Shown here piece by piece: positions 1 through 7,454 of a DNA stretch of 64,000 bases. This DNA comes from Paenibacillus brevis (lineage in GTDB: Bacteria > Bacillota > Bacilli > Paenibacillales > Paenibacillaceae). Numbering within the stretch: the stretch's first letter is position 1; every line of letters begins with the position of its first letter. The notes beneath the pieces are model-generated. The model was not told the DNA's origin and did not search any database. It saw only the letters and a list, made by a program, of their open reading frames with translations. The position numbers and the translations under genes were made by a program. Where the stretch lies: the NCBI RefSeq assembly GCF_018919145.1, contig NZ_JAHLQJ010000015.1, positions 1 to 64,000 of the forward strand, written 5' to 3'.

Positions 1-487
1 TGGATATAAACCTTTGGTTAAAAGGCAAAGGAATAGGGGATTGACAAAAAACGTTCATAGCAGTGAAAAAAGTTACTCTAAATTTAGGTGAAATGGTGGA
101 AATACGAAAATAGTGAAATTCTTTCGCTTAAAGTCGGCTATTCCTTGGGTTTAACTAGTTACTGGCGACCTAAGGTAAGTTTTTTCACTAAAAGTGGGTT
201 CGTGCGTCGAATGAAGATTTTAAGGTAAGTAATTTCATTGGAGCGCAACCGTAATGAGGCTGATCAAGCAGGACGAGTAAAGTTCAGACCAAGACTGGAA
301 TGCCAGTCGGATAACGCAGTTACTCCCAAGGCCAGAACAACGTGCGAGCGAGCTCAATTCCAGGCGCCCAGGCCATTGGGACTGGGCGCCTGGAATTGCG
401 TACGCTACTTTTTGCGGGGATAGTCGCCACAGGCGGCAAGCTTTTTGCAGCGCAGCTTATGGCACAGCCATGTGCAAACTGCATTTC
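1..487. other. Intergenic DNA, no gene recognised
   Basis: No credible coding sequence is visible. A 61-codon frame at 238-423 runs through a perfect palindrome, has no ribosome-binding site and looks non-coding. The left part is AT-rich. A weak direct repeat, TAAGGTAAGT followed by TTTCA, occurs near 171-189 and again near 221-237. A TTGACA box at about 44-49 has no convincing -10 partner. Confidence 0.5.
355..398. repeat. Perfect 17-bp inverted repeat
   Basis: The arm CAATTCCAGGCGCCCAG (355-371) is repeated in perfect inverse at 382-398 around a 10-base loop. The stem is GC-rich, but no T run follows directly on either strand (TTTTT appears 11 bases later on the plus strand). It may be a terminator of a gene outside the window, a protein-binding palindrome or a mobile-repeat remnant. 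Confidence 0.75.
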
Positions 488-680
488 AGTTGAAGCCGAT
501 AAGCGCGATAGTTAGGGCAAGAGTGTGAAATGAATCTGAAAAAGCGTAAGCGGTCGCCTTTGTGAGCGGATTTCCCCTTTGTTAGAACTTAGTCCAATCA
601 TAGAAATCCGCGAACAACAGCGATTGTAGGATTATTTCACACGACTGCCCTCCCTACGTGCCTAACTGCGGTTCAACCTG
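488..680. repeat. Family A palindromic repeat, copy 1
   Basis: The core 515-650 begins GGGCAAGAGTGTGAAAT and ends ATTTCACACGACTGCCC, which are near-perfect inverse copies. An inner pair GCGGATTTC / GAAATCCGC gives a second stem. Outer ends are AGTTGAA (488-494) and GTTCAAC (670-676). The core matches 27170-27304 closely along its whole length and, in reverse orientation, the middle of 1748-1903. No open frame encodes a transposase, so it looks like a miniature non-autonomous element or a structured RNA repeat. Confidence 0.7.
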
Positions 681-684
681 CTAA

Positions 685-713
685 CTATCCCGTAGATCAA
701 GTCTTGGGGATAG
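685..713 (-). terminator. Hairpin downstream of hepT, possible terminator
   Basis: CTATCCC (685-691) pairs with GGGATAG (707-713) just beyond the stop of the minus-strand hepT gene. No clear U run follows on the minus strand, so the terminator role is only possible. Confidence 0.35.
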
Positions 714-726
714 CCCTTTGTGTCAT

Positions 727-1710
727 TCAGTTATCGCGGCCGCTGAAGTAATTCAATAGAACATTCAAATCCTGGTGGGCGGGATAGGATTCTAATTGAC
801 GAATCAACTCCCGGGCTTCATCCAGATATTGCTCGCTCACAAGCTCGCTTTGGCGGAGCGCGTCGGATTGCTGAATGGAAGCAACAACGGCATCGACTCG
901 CTCTGGCGGAGTATCGGGACCGATAGACTGTATCCGCGGAGCAAGCTCATCTACTTCTAACGCGAATAGCACCGGCAAGGTCACCTGCCCTTTGCGAAGA
1001 TCACTTCCCGCAGGCTTTCCAAGCTTCTGGGCAGATTGGGTAAAGTCCAGGATATCATCGCGAATCTGAAAGGCGATGCCCAGCTTCTCTCCGAAGGAGT
1101 AGAGCAAATCCGCGGTATTCTCCTCGGCACCACCGGCCAATGCTCCTATTTTCAGGCAAGAAGCCATCAGCTGTGCAGTTTTGTTCCGGGATTTCTCCAG
1201 ATACTCCTCAATATGAACGTCGTAATCGTATAAATGAGATAATTGCTGGTATTCGCCCAAGCATAGCTGTGTGGTAACGAGGGAAGACAGATCGTAGGCA
1301 AAACGCTCTCGTTCCGCAGAATATTCGGAGATCAGCTCTACAACCCGCGCCGACATATAATTACCGACATGCAGCGCCTCATGAACGCCCAGCTTAACGT
1401 GCAACGCAGGCTCGCCTCGCCGAAGCGGAGAATCATCGATAATATCATCGTGAATCAGAGAAGCTGCGTGGATAAATTCAGCGGCTGCCGCTAGCCTCAT
1501 TGTCTTTTTCTCATCCTTAGAAGGTCCGAAACGGGAGCCTACGATAACCATGAGCGGGCGAACTCTTTTGCCGCCGGAATGAATTAATTGAAGAATATGC
1601 TGGGCAAGCGGGGAAGAGCGGGGGATATCCTTATCGAATCTAACCATATTCTCGATTGCACGATCAACGGAGCGAAGCGAGATCCCTAATTCCTCATCCA
1701 GTCTTGTCAT
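727..1710 (-). CDS. hepT: Polyprenyl (heptaprenyl-type) diphosphate synthase catalytic subunit
   Basis: All-trans polyprenyl diphosphate synthase of 327 aa, making the isoprenoid tail of menaquinone from isopentenyl diphosphate and an allylic primer. Visible motifs are GGKRVRP (46-52), the first aspartate-rich DDIID (88-92) and the second DDILD (218-222), all intact. The start chosen is the ATG at 1710 with GGGAGAGG upstream; an upstream extension runs into a repeat and is rejected. It lies after a short HepS-like gene, as hepT follows hepS in Bacillus, but menG is absent between them. Its nearness to an Ndh2/PplA-like pair also makes it comparable to DmkB of the Listeria EET locus. The family is certain; chain length and the exact role are inferred. 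Confidence 0.85.
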   Translation of the reverse strand: MTRLDEELGISLRSVDRAIENMVRFDKDIPRSSPLAQHILQLIHSGGKRVRPLMVIVGSRFGPSKDEKKTMRLAAAAEFIHAASLIHDDIIDDSPLRRGEPALHVKLGVHEALHVGNYMSARVVELISEYSAERERFAYDLSSLVTTQLCLGEYQQLSHLYDYDVHIEEYLEKSRNKTAQLMASCLKIGALAGGAEENTADLLYSFGEKLGIAFQIRDDILDFTQSAQKLGKPAGSDLRKGQVTLPVLFALEVDELAPRIQSIGPDTPPERVDAVVASIQQSDALRQSELVSEQYLDEARELIRQLESYPAHQDLNVLLNYFSGRDN

Positions 1711-1747
1711 ATGGATCCTCTCCCGATGAATGTTAATAAACACTACC

Positions 1748-1903
1748 ATATAAGTTGAACTAAAGATTGTACATTGGAGGCAATAGGTGAAATGTTCTTG
1801 TGATCGCTGCAATTCGCAGATCTCTCTGACTTAACTAAAGCCCTATAAGGCTAAGGAGAAATCTGCTCTTTTCTACGTAGCTTCTTTAGTTCAACTTATA
1901 TAG
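1748..1903. repeat. Family A palindromic repeat, copy 2, between hepS-like gene and hepT
   Basis: The terminal inverted repeat ATATAAGTTGAACTAAAGA (1748-1766) is matched perfectly in inverse at 1883-1901, giving 19-bp arms. The interior (about 1787-1880) aligns with the reverse complement of 515-650 and 27170-27304, sharing GTGAAATGTTCTT, GATCGCTG and GAAATC blocks. It begins 5 bases beyond the stop codon of the HepS-like gene and ends 37 bases before the hepT start, so it sits inside what is normally one operon. Confidence 0.75.
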
Positions 1904-1906
1904 GTC

Positions 1907-2362
1907 CTACATAGCACGGCTTTTACGGACAGATCCTTTTTCCAGCTCGAGAAACAGCTCCCAGCATTGAAGTAATACGTCATGGTAGGAGGAGCCTTCG
2001 ATTCTTCGTATTTGAATCTGCTTAATAACCGGGGCGAGATGAGCCAGCAGGTCATATTCGTTCCATTGCAGACAGAGCTGCACATAGAAGCTGTATAGGT
2101 AGTCGCCGTCCAGCACCTTGCGGGTCAGAATCTCTCCGTTTTGGGAATCACTGAAATCCGAATGGCGAAGCAGGGCGAGCTTGATTGCGATGTAAATGGA
2201 CAATAGCCGGGTGGAACGGAGCGCGGGAAGGTCATACTCAAACAGCAGATTCGCCATCTCTTCCGCTTCTTCACAAGGCATATTCAGTTGAATTCCCGTA
2301 TCGGGTGAAATTTCTCTATGCAACGTTTGAAATGCGTCTTGGATCAGCTCATATTTATTCAT
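1907..2362 (-). CDS. Short HepS-like protein (heptaprenyl diphosphate synthase component 1)
   Basis: A 151-aa protein. The stretch around residues 85-118 (LDGDYLYSFYVQLCLQWNEY and following) resembles, from memory, the LAGDYFSGLYYSLL region of Bacillus HepS, the non-catalytic partner of HepT in heptaprenyl diphosphate synthase. Position just upstream of hepT supports this. HepS is usually about 250 aa, so this copy lacks roughly the last 100 residues; a family A repeat begins 5 bases after its stop, which suggests truncation by insertion, though a naturally short form is possible. The start has AAGGAG at a good distance. No Asp-rich catalytic motif is seen, as expected for this subunit. Confidence 0.6.
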   Translation of the reverse strand: MNKYELIQDAFQTLHREISPDTGIQLNMPCEEAEEMANLLFEYDLPALRSTRLLSIYIAIKLALLRHSDFSDSQNGEILTRKVLDGDYLYSFYVQLCLQWNEYDLLAHLAPVIKQIQIRRIEGSSYHDVLLQCWELFLELEKGSVRKSRAM

Positions 2363-2418
2363 GATGGCACACTCCTTGAGGCGTATTGCCGGGCAAGTAA
2401 AGATGAAAAGTAGTAAAA

Positions 2419-2454
2419 ATTAGAGTAATGCACGCGGGCGTGCATTACTCTAAT
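2419..2454 (-). terminator. Rho-independent terminator of the ndh2 operon
   Basis: Perfect inverted repeat with 17-bp arms (ATTAGAGTAATGCACGC and its inverse) separated by GG. On the minus strand it is followed by TTTTTACTACTTTT. It lies 45 bases after the dehydrogenase stop and before the HepS-like gene, so the downstream pair may depend on read-through or on its own promoter. Confidence 0.85.
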
Positions 2455-2498
2455 GAAATTATGAAATAAGAAACTCTATGCTGGACTAGGATAATGCG

Positions 2499-4382
2499 TC
2501 AGTCTGTGTACAAATACCATCTTCGAACGAGAGGGATCTTCTTCCATTGTTTTTTGAGCCAAGGAAGAACATAGTAGTCAAGTCCGAACGCACTGCCGGA
2601 TCCGCCGATCAACGCGACGCCTGCAGTCATATACCAAAGCATTTCTGTCGAGGCCATGCTGGAGGACCAGATCATGACGCCGAGTGCGACTGTAATTGCA
2701 GACGATACCGCTGTGAACAGACCAACAATGATCATCACACCGACTGCGATTTCCATGAATACCATGAAGAATTGGAATACAGTTGCCAGAGCGGTATAAC
2801 CGCCGTCTGAAGTATAGAAGAAGATGTCCATGAACCAGTTCACAACACTCTTCACGAATCCAGGAACAGGCAGAGCCGTTACGGAAGTCGAAGCGCTCTC
2901 TACAGCCGATGCTGCGGAGGAAGCGTCAACAGTCGTCTTGACTTCTTCAGCTGCCTGACTCGCTGCAGTCACGACGTCAGCATGTGGTGAAGGAGGAATC
3001 AGGAAGATATTCGAAGGATCCTTCAAGATCTTAGGAAGCTTATCGATCCCTTCTTCCAACCATTTGTAACCAACGAAGATGCGCAGCGGCAGCAGCCAGA
3101 AGTTCGGGGAACGCTTGGCAAAATGTCCGCCGACGAAGCTTCTGCGGTTGTTCACATGGAAGAACTCATGCATCATGTAGGTCCACATCTTATGGAAGCC
3201 TGCTACGGTGAACAGGTAATACATGTTGATCAAATGCTTGGAGAACATGGCCATAAATCCGGTCAGCATGAACATTTTGTTCGGAAGGCCGACATTAGCT
3301 ACGCCATAACGGCTGCCGATACATACCATGGTGCCGTGGAAGCCAGGTTTGTATGGCTTCTTAGGCTTGTTATGAACATCAGCATAGATATTGTGCGCAA
3401 TAAGCGGGCCAGCTTGCTCGGCATTTTCAACCATTTGTGGAACCGGACGGGTCTCGCCTTCAGGAATAAAGAAGATGTTATCGCCAACGATGTATACATC
3501 GTCATGGTCTACACTTTGGAGCTTGTCGTTCGTTACGATCCGTTTGCGGCCTTCTTGCTTAACATCCAGCTTGCCAACGAGATCGGAGCCTTCAACACCT
3601 GCTGTCCATACAACCGTGTCAGCTTCCAGCGATTTGTCGCCGAGTACGACGCCAGACGGCGTAACACCGGTGATTTTTGCGCTAGTAACGATTTCGACAT
3701 TCATTTTGTTCAGGCGCTTGGCGGCCTTCTCAATCAACTTGTCGGGCAGGATCGGCAGAATTTTTGGAGCCATATCCGCTACAACAAGGCGAACCTCGCT
3801 AGGATCGATATAGAATTCCTTGCACAGTTCATCGCGGAATTCAGCCATTTCGCCAACCAGCTCGACACCCGTAAAGCCGGCGCCTACAACAACGAAGGAA
3901 AGCATCTTCGAGCGTTTTACCGGATCGGTTTCTTTCGCAGCCTTGCCGAACTTGTCGCGGATTTGCTCCTTGAGACGAACTGCATCCTCATAGGACCAGA
4001 GCGTCAAAGAGTGCTCTTCTGCACCCGGAATCCCGAAGAAAGTCGGCTTACAGCCCGTACCGATAACCAGGTAGTCATATTTGTAGGTTGCTTTAGCGGA
4101 ACGAAGCTCTTTGGATGCAAAATCGATATTATCGATAGAATCCAGAACAACGTCAACCTTTTGACCGGCAAAAATCTTTTTAAGCTCGATTTTAACCGAA
4201 TCTTCAGGAGCGCGGTTAGCCGCGACTTCATGCAGCTCCGTCAGGAGCGTGTGGTAAGGATTGCGGTCGATCAGTTGGATCGAAACATCCTTATCCTTTT
4301 TGAATAATTTGGCGAGGTGTTTGGAAGTAACGACACCGCCGTAGCCTCCGCCAAGAACGACAATTTTCTTCAAAAGATTCAC
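2499..4382 (-). CDS. ndh2: Type II NADH dehydrogenase fused to a C-terminal membrane domain (Ndh2-like)
   Basis: Protein of 627 aa. Residues 1 to about 400 are an FAD-dependent NADH:quinone oxidoreductase: GGGYGG (11-16) for FAD, a second VGAGFTGVELVGE nucleotide-binding motif near 165, and VYIVGDN near 300. Ordinary NDH-2 enzymes end near 400 aa; here about 220 residues follow, with several hydrophobic segments resembling the DoxX family and a Ser/Ala-rich linker near 475-505. This fusion matches the membrane-extended Ndh2 of the Listeria extracellular electron transfer locus, which passes electrons from NADH to demethylmenaquinone. It lies 53 bases after the PplA-like gene, in the same operon. 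The oxidoreductase call is firm; the EET role is inferred from domain fusion and neighbours. Confidence 0.85.
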   Translation of the reverse strand: MNLLKKIVVLGGGYGGVVTSKHLAKLFKKDKDVSIQLIDRNPYHTLLTELHEVAANRAPEDSVKIELKKIFAGQKVDVVLDSIDNIDFASKELRSAKATYKYDYLVIGTGCKPTFFGIPGAEEHSLTLWSYEDAVRLKEQIRDKFGKAAKETDPVKRSKMLSFVVVGAGFTGVELVGEMAEFRDELCKEFYIDPSEVRLVVADMAPKILPILPDKLIEKAAKRLNKMNVEIVTSAKITGVTPSGVVLGDKSLEADTVVWTAGVEGSDLVGKLDVKQEGRKRIVTNDKLQSVDHDDVYIVGDNIFFIPEGETRPVPQMVENAEQAGPLIAHNIYADVHNKPKKPYKPGFHGTMVCIGSRYGVANVGLPNKMFMLTGFMAMFSKHLINMYYLFTVAGFHKMWTYMMHEFFHVNNRRSFVGGHFAKRSPNFWLLPLRIFVGYKWLEEGIDKLPKILKDPSNIFLIPPSPHADVVTAASQAAEEVKTTVDASSAASAVESASTSVTALPVPGFVKSVVNWFMDIFFYTSDGGYTALATVFQFFMVFMEIAVGVMIIVGLFTAVSSAITVALGVMIWSSSMASTEMLWYMTAGVALIGGSGSAFGLDYYVLPWLKKQWKKIPLVRRWYLYTD

Positions 4383-4435
4383 CTTCTTAAATAGGGTGGT
4401 GGGACTGAGAGTTTATATATACTTTCTATTTAAAC

Positions 4436-5341
4436 TTATTTTGCACCTTCAAGCGCTTTTGATACAAGATCGAAGTAACTTTGCAGGGAGATCGATACGC
4501 CGCTCAGAGCATCTGTCTTGCCATCTTCGCCAAATGTAAGAGCAGTAGGATCTTGAGATTCTACAAGGTTAGCTTCAGCCACTGCTGCTTGCTCATGCCA
4601 TTCGGACGATGCGCCGCCAGCTTTCATACCGTATTTTCCATCGATGGAGTTTTGTTTCTTGTCTTCGCCAGCTGCGTTTACACCACTGAAGTTAACGTGA
4701 ATGATCTTGCCTGCAGCGATAACAACGTCAGCAGTTTCTTTCCAGCCGGACTTTGCGTCGAATTCAGCGCCTTCAGCATGGTAGTGACCGTCATTGTATA
4801 CGCCCAATTCAACTGGTCCAGCTGCAAGAGCCTTGTCAGCCAGGTCGAAGAACTCATTTACGTGTACAGATACACCGGAGATTGCGTCGGTCTTGCCGTC
4901 TTCACCCAAAGTAATGTCCTTAGGATCTTGCTTTTCAAGCAGATATTGTTCAACAAGTGCTGCTTGCTCGTGCCATTCAGATTGAGCGCCGCCGGCTTTC
5001 ATGCCGTACTTGCCGGATTCGGAGTAGGAAACCTTGTCAGGACCAACAGTAGCGTTGATGCCGTTCCAGTTTGCTTCTGTAATTTTGCCGCCGTCAACCT
5101 TCAATGTAACATAATATTGCCAGCCGGAGTTTGCGTCCGCTTCACCGATGGCATAGTAAACGCCGTCTTGGTATTGACCTTGCTCGGCAGCGGTATTTTC
5201 GCTATTAGTGCTGTTTGTTGCTGGTGCTTCTGTTGCTGCGTTGTTTGCAGGGGCTGCATTGTCTTTACTGTTGTTGGAGCCGCAGCCGGCAAGAACGCCA
5301 ATCAACAGGGCGGTGCAGAGTAGGATAGATGCTTTTTTCAT
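4436..5341 (-). CDS. pplA: PplA-like lipoprotein with two FMN-binding domains
   Basis: A 301-aa lipoprotein: signal peptide with lipobox LAGC (Cys20), an Ala/Asn/Thr-rich linker to about residue 55, then two tandem homologous domains (about 56-172 and 181-297). Each contains GKYGMKAGGA-SEWHEQAA (110-128 and 235-253) and ends with a flavinylation-type motif, DAISGVS (152-158) and DALSGVS (277-283); the final Ser/Thr is where ApbE/FmnB-type transferases attach FMN. This is the architecture of Listeria PplA, which carries electrons across the wall to acceptors outside the cell. The start is the ATG at 5341 with GGAGG upstream. No FMN transferase gene is present in the window. Confidence is high for a double FMN-binding lipoprotein and moderate for the PplA role. 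Confidence 0.8.
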   Translation of the reverse strand: MKKASILLCTALLIGVLAGCGSNNSKDNAAPANNAATEAPATNSTNSENTAAEQGQYQDGVYYAIGEADANSGWQYYVTLKVDGGKITEANWNGINATVGPDKVSYSESGKYGMKAGGAQSEWHEQAALVEQYLLEKQDPKDITLGEDGKTDAISGVSVHVNEFFDLADKALAAGPVELGVYNDGHYHAEGAEFDAKSGWKETADVVIAAGKIIHVNFSGVNAAGEDKKQNSIDGKYGMKAGGASSEWHEQAAVAEANLVESQDPTALTFGEDGKTDALSGVSISLQSYFDLVSKALEGAK

Positions 5342-5470
5342 GTTAAATGACCTCCAGTTAGATAAAATATATATATTAAAATGTGCAGACATTTTAATAA
5401 CGACGGGAAGAATGAAAATCGTTACAGGACAAGGTCTTCCGGTTTCAACGGGAGTCCCAAAACCATTGTT

Positions 5471-5520
5471 CGATGGAATTTTAGCATATAAAAATAGGTG
5501 ATAATGTGAAATAGATCACT
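5471..5520 (-). promoter_or_regulatory. Promoter of pplA-ndh2 with Fnr-type site at -41.5
   Basis: On the minus strand AGTGATCTATTTCACA (5520-5505) is a TGTGA-N6-TCACT palindrome, the Gram-positive Fnr-type site. Downstream is an extended -10, TGCTAAAAT, with TAAAAT at 5483-5478. A start about seven bases later (near 5471) puts the centre of the palindrome at -41.5, the class II activator position. No good -35 box is present, as expected for an activator-dependent promoter. A leader of about 130 bases follows. Confidence 0.65.
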
Positions 5521-5818
5521 TGGGGTGTGATTTTAAATATTGTCGAAAAAGGCTGAAATTCAGACGGGTAGCGGGTTTGAGCCTTTATCCATTCCCTAAA
5601 ATTTTAATTTTATTTTTAAAATTTTAACTTATTTTTTATTTAAACTTGCTATTTTCAATAAAATTCTGAAAACCCAGAGTTTATTTTATACGCATATGAA
5701 AGTTTAAGCAAATTAATATTTTTGCATGAAAACAAAAACTATAATCTTCCTGTCCGCATGCCGATAAAGATGGAAGAGAAAATGATGAAAATATGAAAAT
5801 GCGGAACTTCATGGAAGG
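5521..5818. other. AT-rich intergenic region before the HD-GYP gene
   Basis: Divergent spacer between the pplA-like gene and the HD-GYP gene. The stretch 5596-5660 is almost entirely A and T, with repeated AAAATTTTAA motifs that could form bent DNA. No coding sequence is seen and no promoter could be assigned with confidence. Confidence 0.5.
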
Positions 5819-7360
5819 ATGACTACGGCGTTGACCATATATAGGAAGTTTATTTCAAGCTTGATATTTAATTACTGTATGGGGATGTTAATGGCAGGAA
5901 CGGCGGCAATCGCTCTCCTTATGATATCGCCGCTTCAGATTCCGGCTGAAGAACGTCTTCTATATATAGGAATTCATCTTTTTTCAGCGGTTGTCATGGT
6001 CGTACTCGGCTGGAGCGTCTATCACATTCAACTCCGCCCGATTCGCAACTGCTTCCTCAACAATATCGAAAGCTTCGGCTTCCTTCAAAGTGTATACACT
6101 CGAACCCACCGTCTTCCGTCGCTGGTTGCTAAACGGATTATGGGGCCTCATTTAATCGGATATTTGCTGCCGTCCACCGCATTATGCCTTTGGTTTACCC
6201 ACATCGGCCAGCTCACAATCAATTACTATCAAGTATTCCTAACAGCCATTGCAGCAATTCTAGTTACCGGCATGCATGCTCTTGTTGAGTTTTATATGAC
6301 CTCGAACAGTATCCATCCGGTACTGCTGGAGTTGAATAACTGGTCTTATGTTCTCTACGATAAGGAACTGTCGCTTCATGGGCGGGTGCTGATCTCGATC
6401 AAGAGCAAGCTCAGATGGAGCCTGTTTGTCATTGTCGCAGTCCCGTTGCTGCTCTATAGCATGGCGATTGAGTATCGGTACGGAGGCGCCTTTTTTGTTA
6501 ATGATTATTTTTGGAGAGGGGCAGCTGCTATCCTGTGCGTGGGAGTAGCCTTTGCATTTATTGGCTCGAGATTGATGACTCGGGATACGATTATGCCGAT
6601 TCAGCTCTTTTACGAAAAAATGGCCGAAGTAAAGAACGGTTATCTGCGGTCGGATGTCAGCGATCTTTTCTCCGATGAATTTTCCAGGCTCGTATCCGGC
6701 TTCAATCATATGATGCGGGGCTTGAAGAGTCAGGCTGAACGGAATAACCAGCTTCTGGAGAGCTACTTCTCCACCCTGGCAGCGGCACTGGATGCCCGTG
6801 ATCCCTATACGGCAGGGCACTCCGAACGGGTTGCGGAATATGCGGTGAGAATCGGCAAGCTGGCGAATCTTCCGGAGGGAGAAATTCAGGATTTGCGGAA
6901 GTCGGCATTGCTGCATGATATCGGAAAAATAGGCATCAAGGACGCTGTTCTCTTAAAAGAAGGACGATTGACGGAGGAAGAGTGGGATCAGATTAAACAG
7001 CATCCTGTGCTTGGCGAAGCCATTCTGAAGCAGATTGAGCCGGCGGACGCCATGGCTTCCTTCCTGCCGGGGGTACGCTCGCACCATGAGCGGTATGATG
7101 GAGCCGGCTATCCTGACAGCCTCTCTGGAGAAGACATCCCTTTGTTCGGCAGAATTATTGCCGTTGCGGATGCCTTTGACGCGATGATCTCGGATCGTCC
7201 ATATCGTAAGGGAATGGATGAAGAGAAGGCAATTGCGATTTTGGAGGAGGGAGGCGGTACCCAATGGGATCCGTATTTCTCCCGTTTGTTTACGGAAGAC
7301 TACCGAAGAATGCTGGCGGAATCGGCACCGCAGAAACCATTGTTATATGAAGAGAAGTAG
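5819..7360 (+). CDS. Membrane-bound HD-GYP domain protein (probable c-di-GMP phosphodiesterase)
   Basis: A 513-aa protein. The N-terminal ~270 residues hold several membrane segments, followed by a HAMP-like linker (about 270-325). The C-terminal HD-GYP domain has the metal-binding HD pair in LLHDIGKIG (His366, Asp367), His422-His423, and the GYP signature (430-432), all intact, which supports hydrolysis of cyclic di-GMP. The start is uncertain: GGAAGG directly abuts the ATG at 5819, there is an in-frame stop shortly upstream, and the next Met is at residue 21. A histidine kinase follows 94 bases later on the same strand, so the two may be co-transcribed and share a signalling task. Confidence 0.85.
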   Translation: MTTALTIYRKFISSLIFNYCMGMLMAGTAAIALLMISPLQIPAEERLLYIGIHLFSAVVMVVLGWSVYHIQLRPIRNCFLNNIESFGFLQSVYTRTHRLPSLVAKRIMGPHLIGYLLPSTALCLWFTHIGQLTINYYQVFLTAIAAILVTGMHALVEFYMTSNSIHPVLLELNNWSYVLYDKELSLHGRVLISIKSKLRWSLFVIVAVPLLLYSMAIEYRYGGAFFVNDYFWRGAAAILCVGVAFAFIGSRLMTRDTIMPIQLFYEKMAEVKNGYLRSDVSDLFSDEFSRLVSGFNHMMRGLKSQAERNNQLLESYFSTLAAALDARDPYTAGHSERVAEYAVRIGKLANLPEGEIQDLRKSALLHDIGKIGIKDAVLLKEGRLTEEEWDQIKQHPVLGEAILKQIEPADAMASFLPGVRSHHERYDGAGYPDSLSGEDIPLFGRIIAVADAFDAMISDRPYRKGMDEEKAIAILEEGGGTQWDPYFSRLFTEDYRRMLAESAPQKPLLYEEK

Positions 7361-7454
7361 GGTTAAAGTCTGAATGAAAAATACCGCGGTTATGTTAAAA
7401 TGAATGAAGAATTACGGAACGGAAAATACACCCAACATACCGCGGAGGGACTAT

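Noticed and set aside
238..423. 61-codon frame at the left end
   Set aside because: It crosses the perfect palindrome 355-398 and has no ribosome-binding site.
3123..4307. 394-residue open frame antisense to the NADH dehydrogenase
   Set aside because: It lacks a ribosome-binding site and has no domain; the opposite strand carries clear FAD and NAD motifs.
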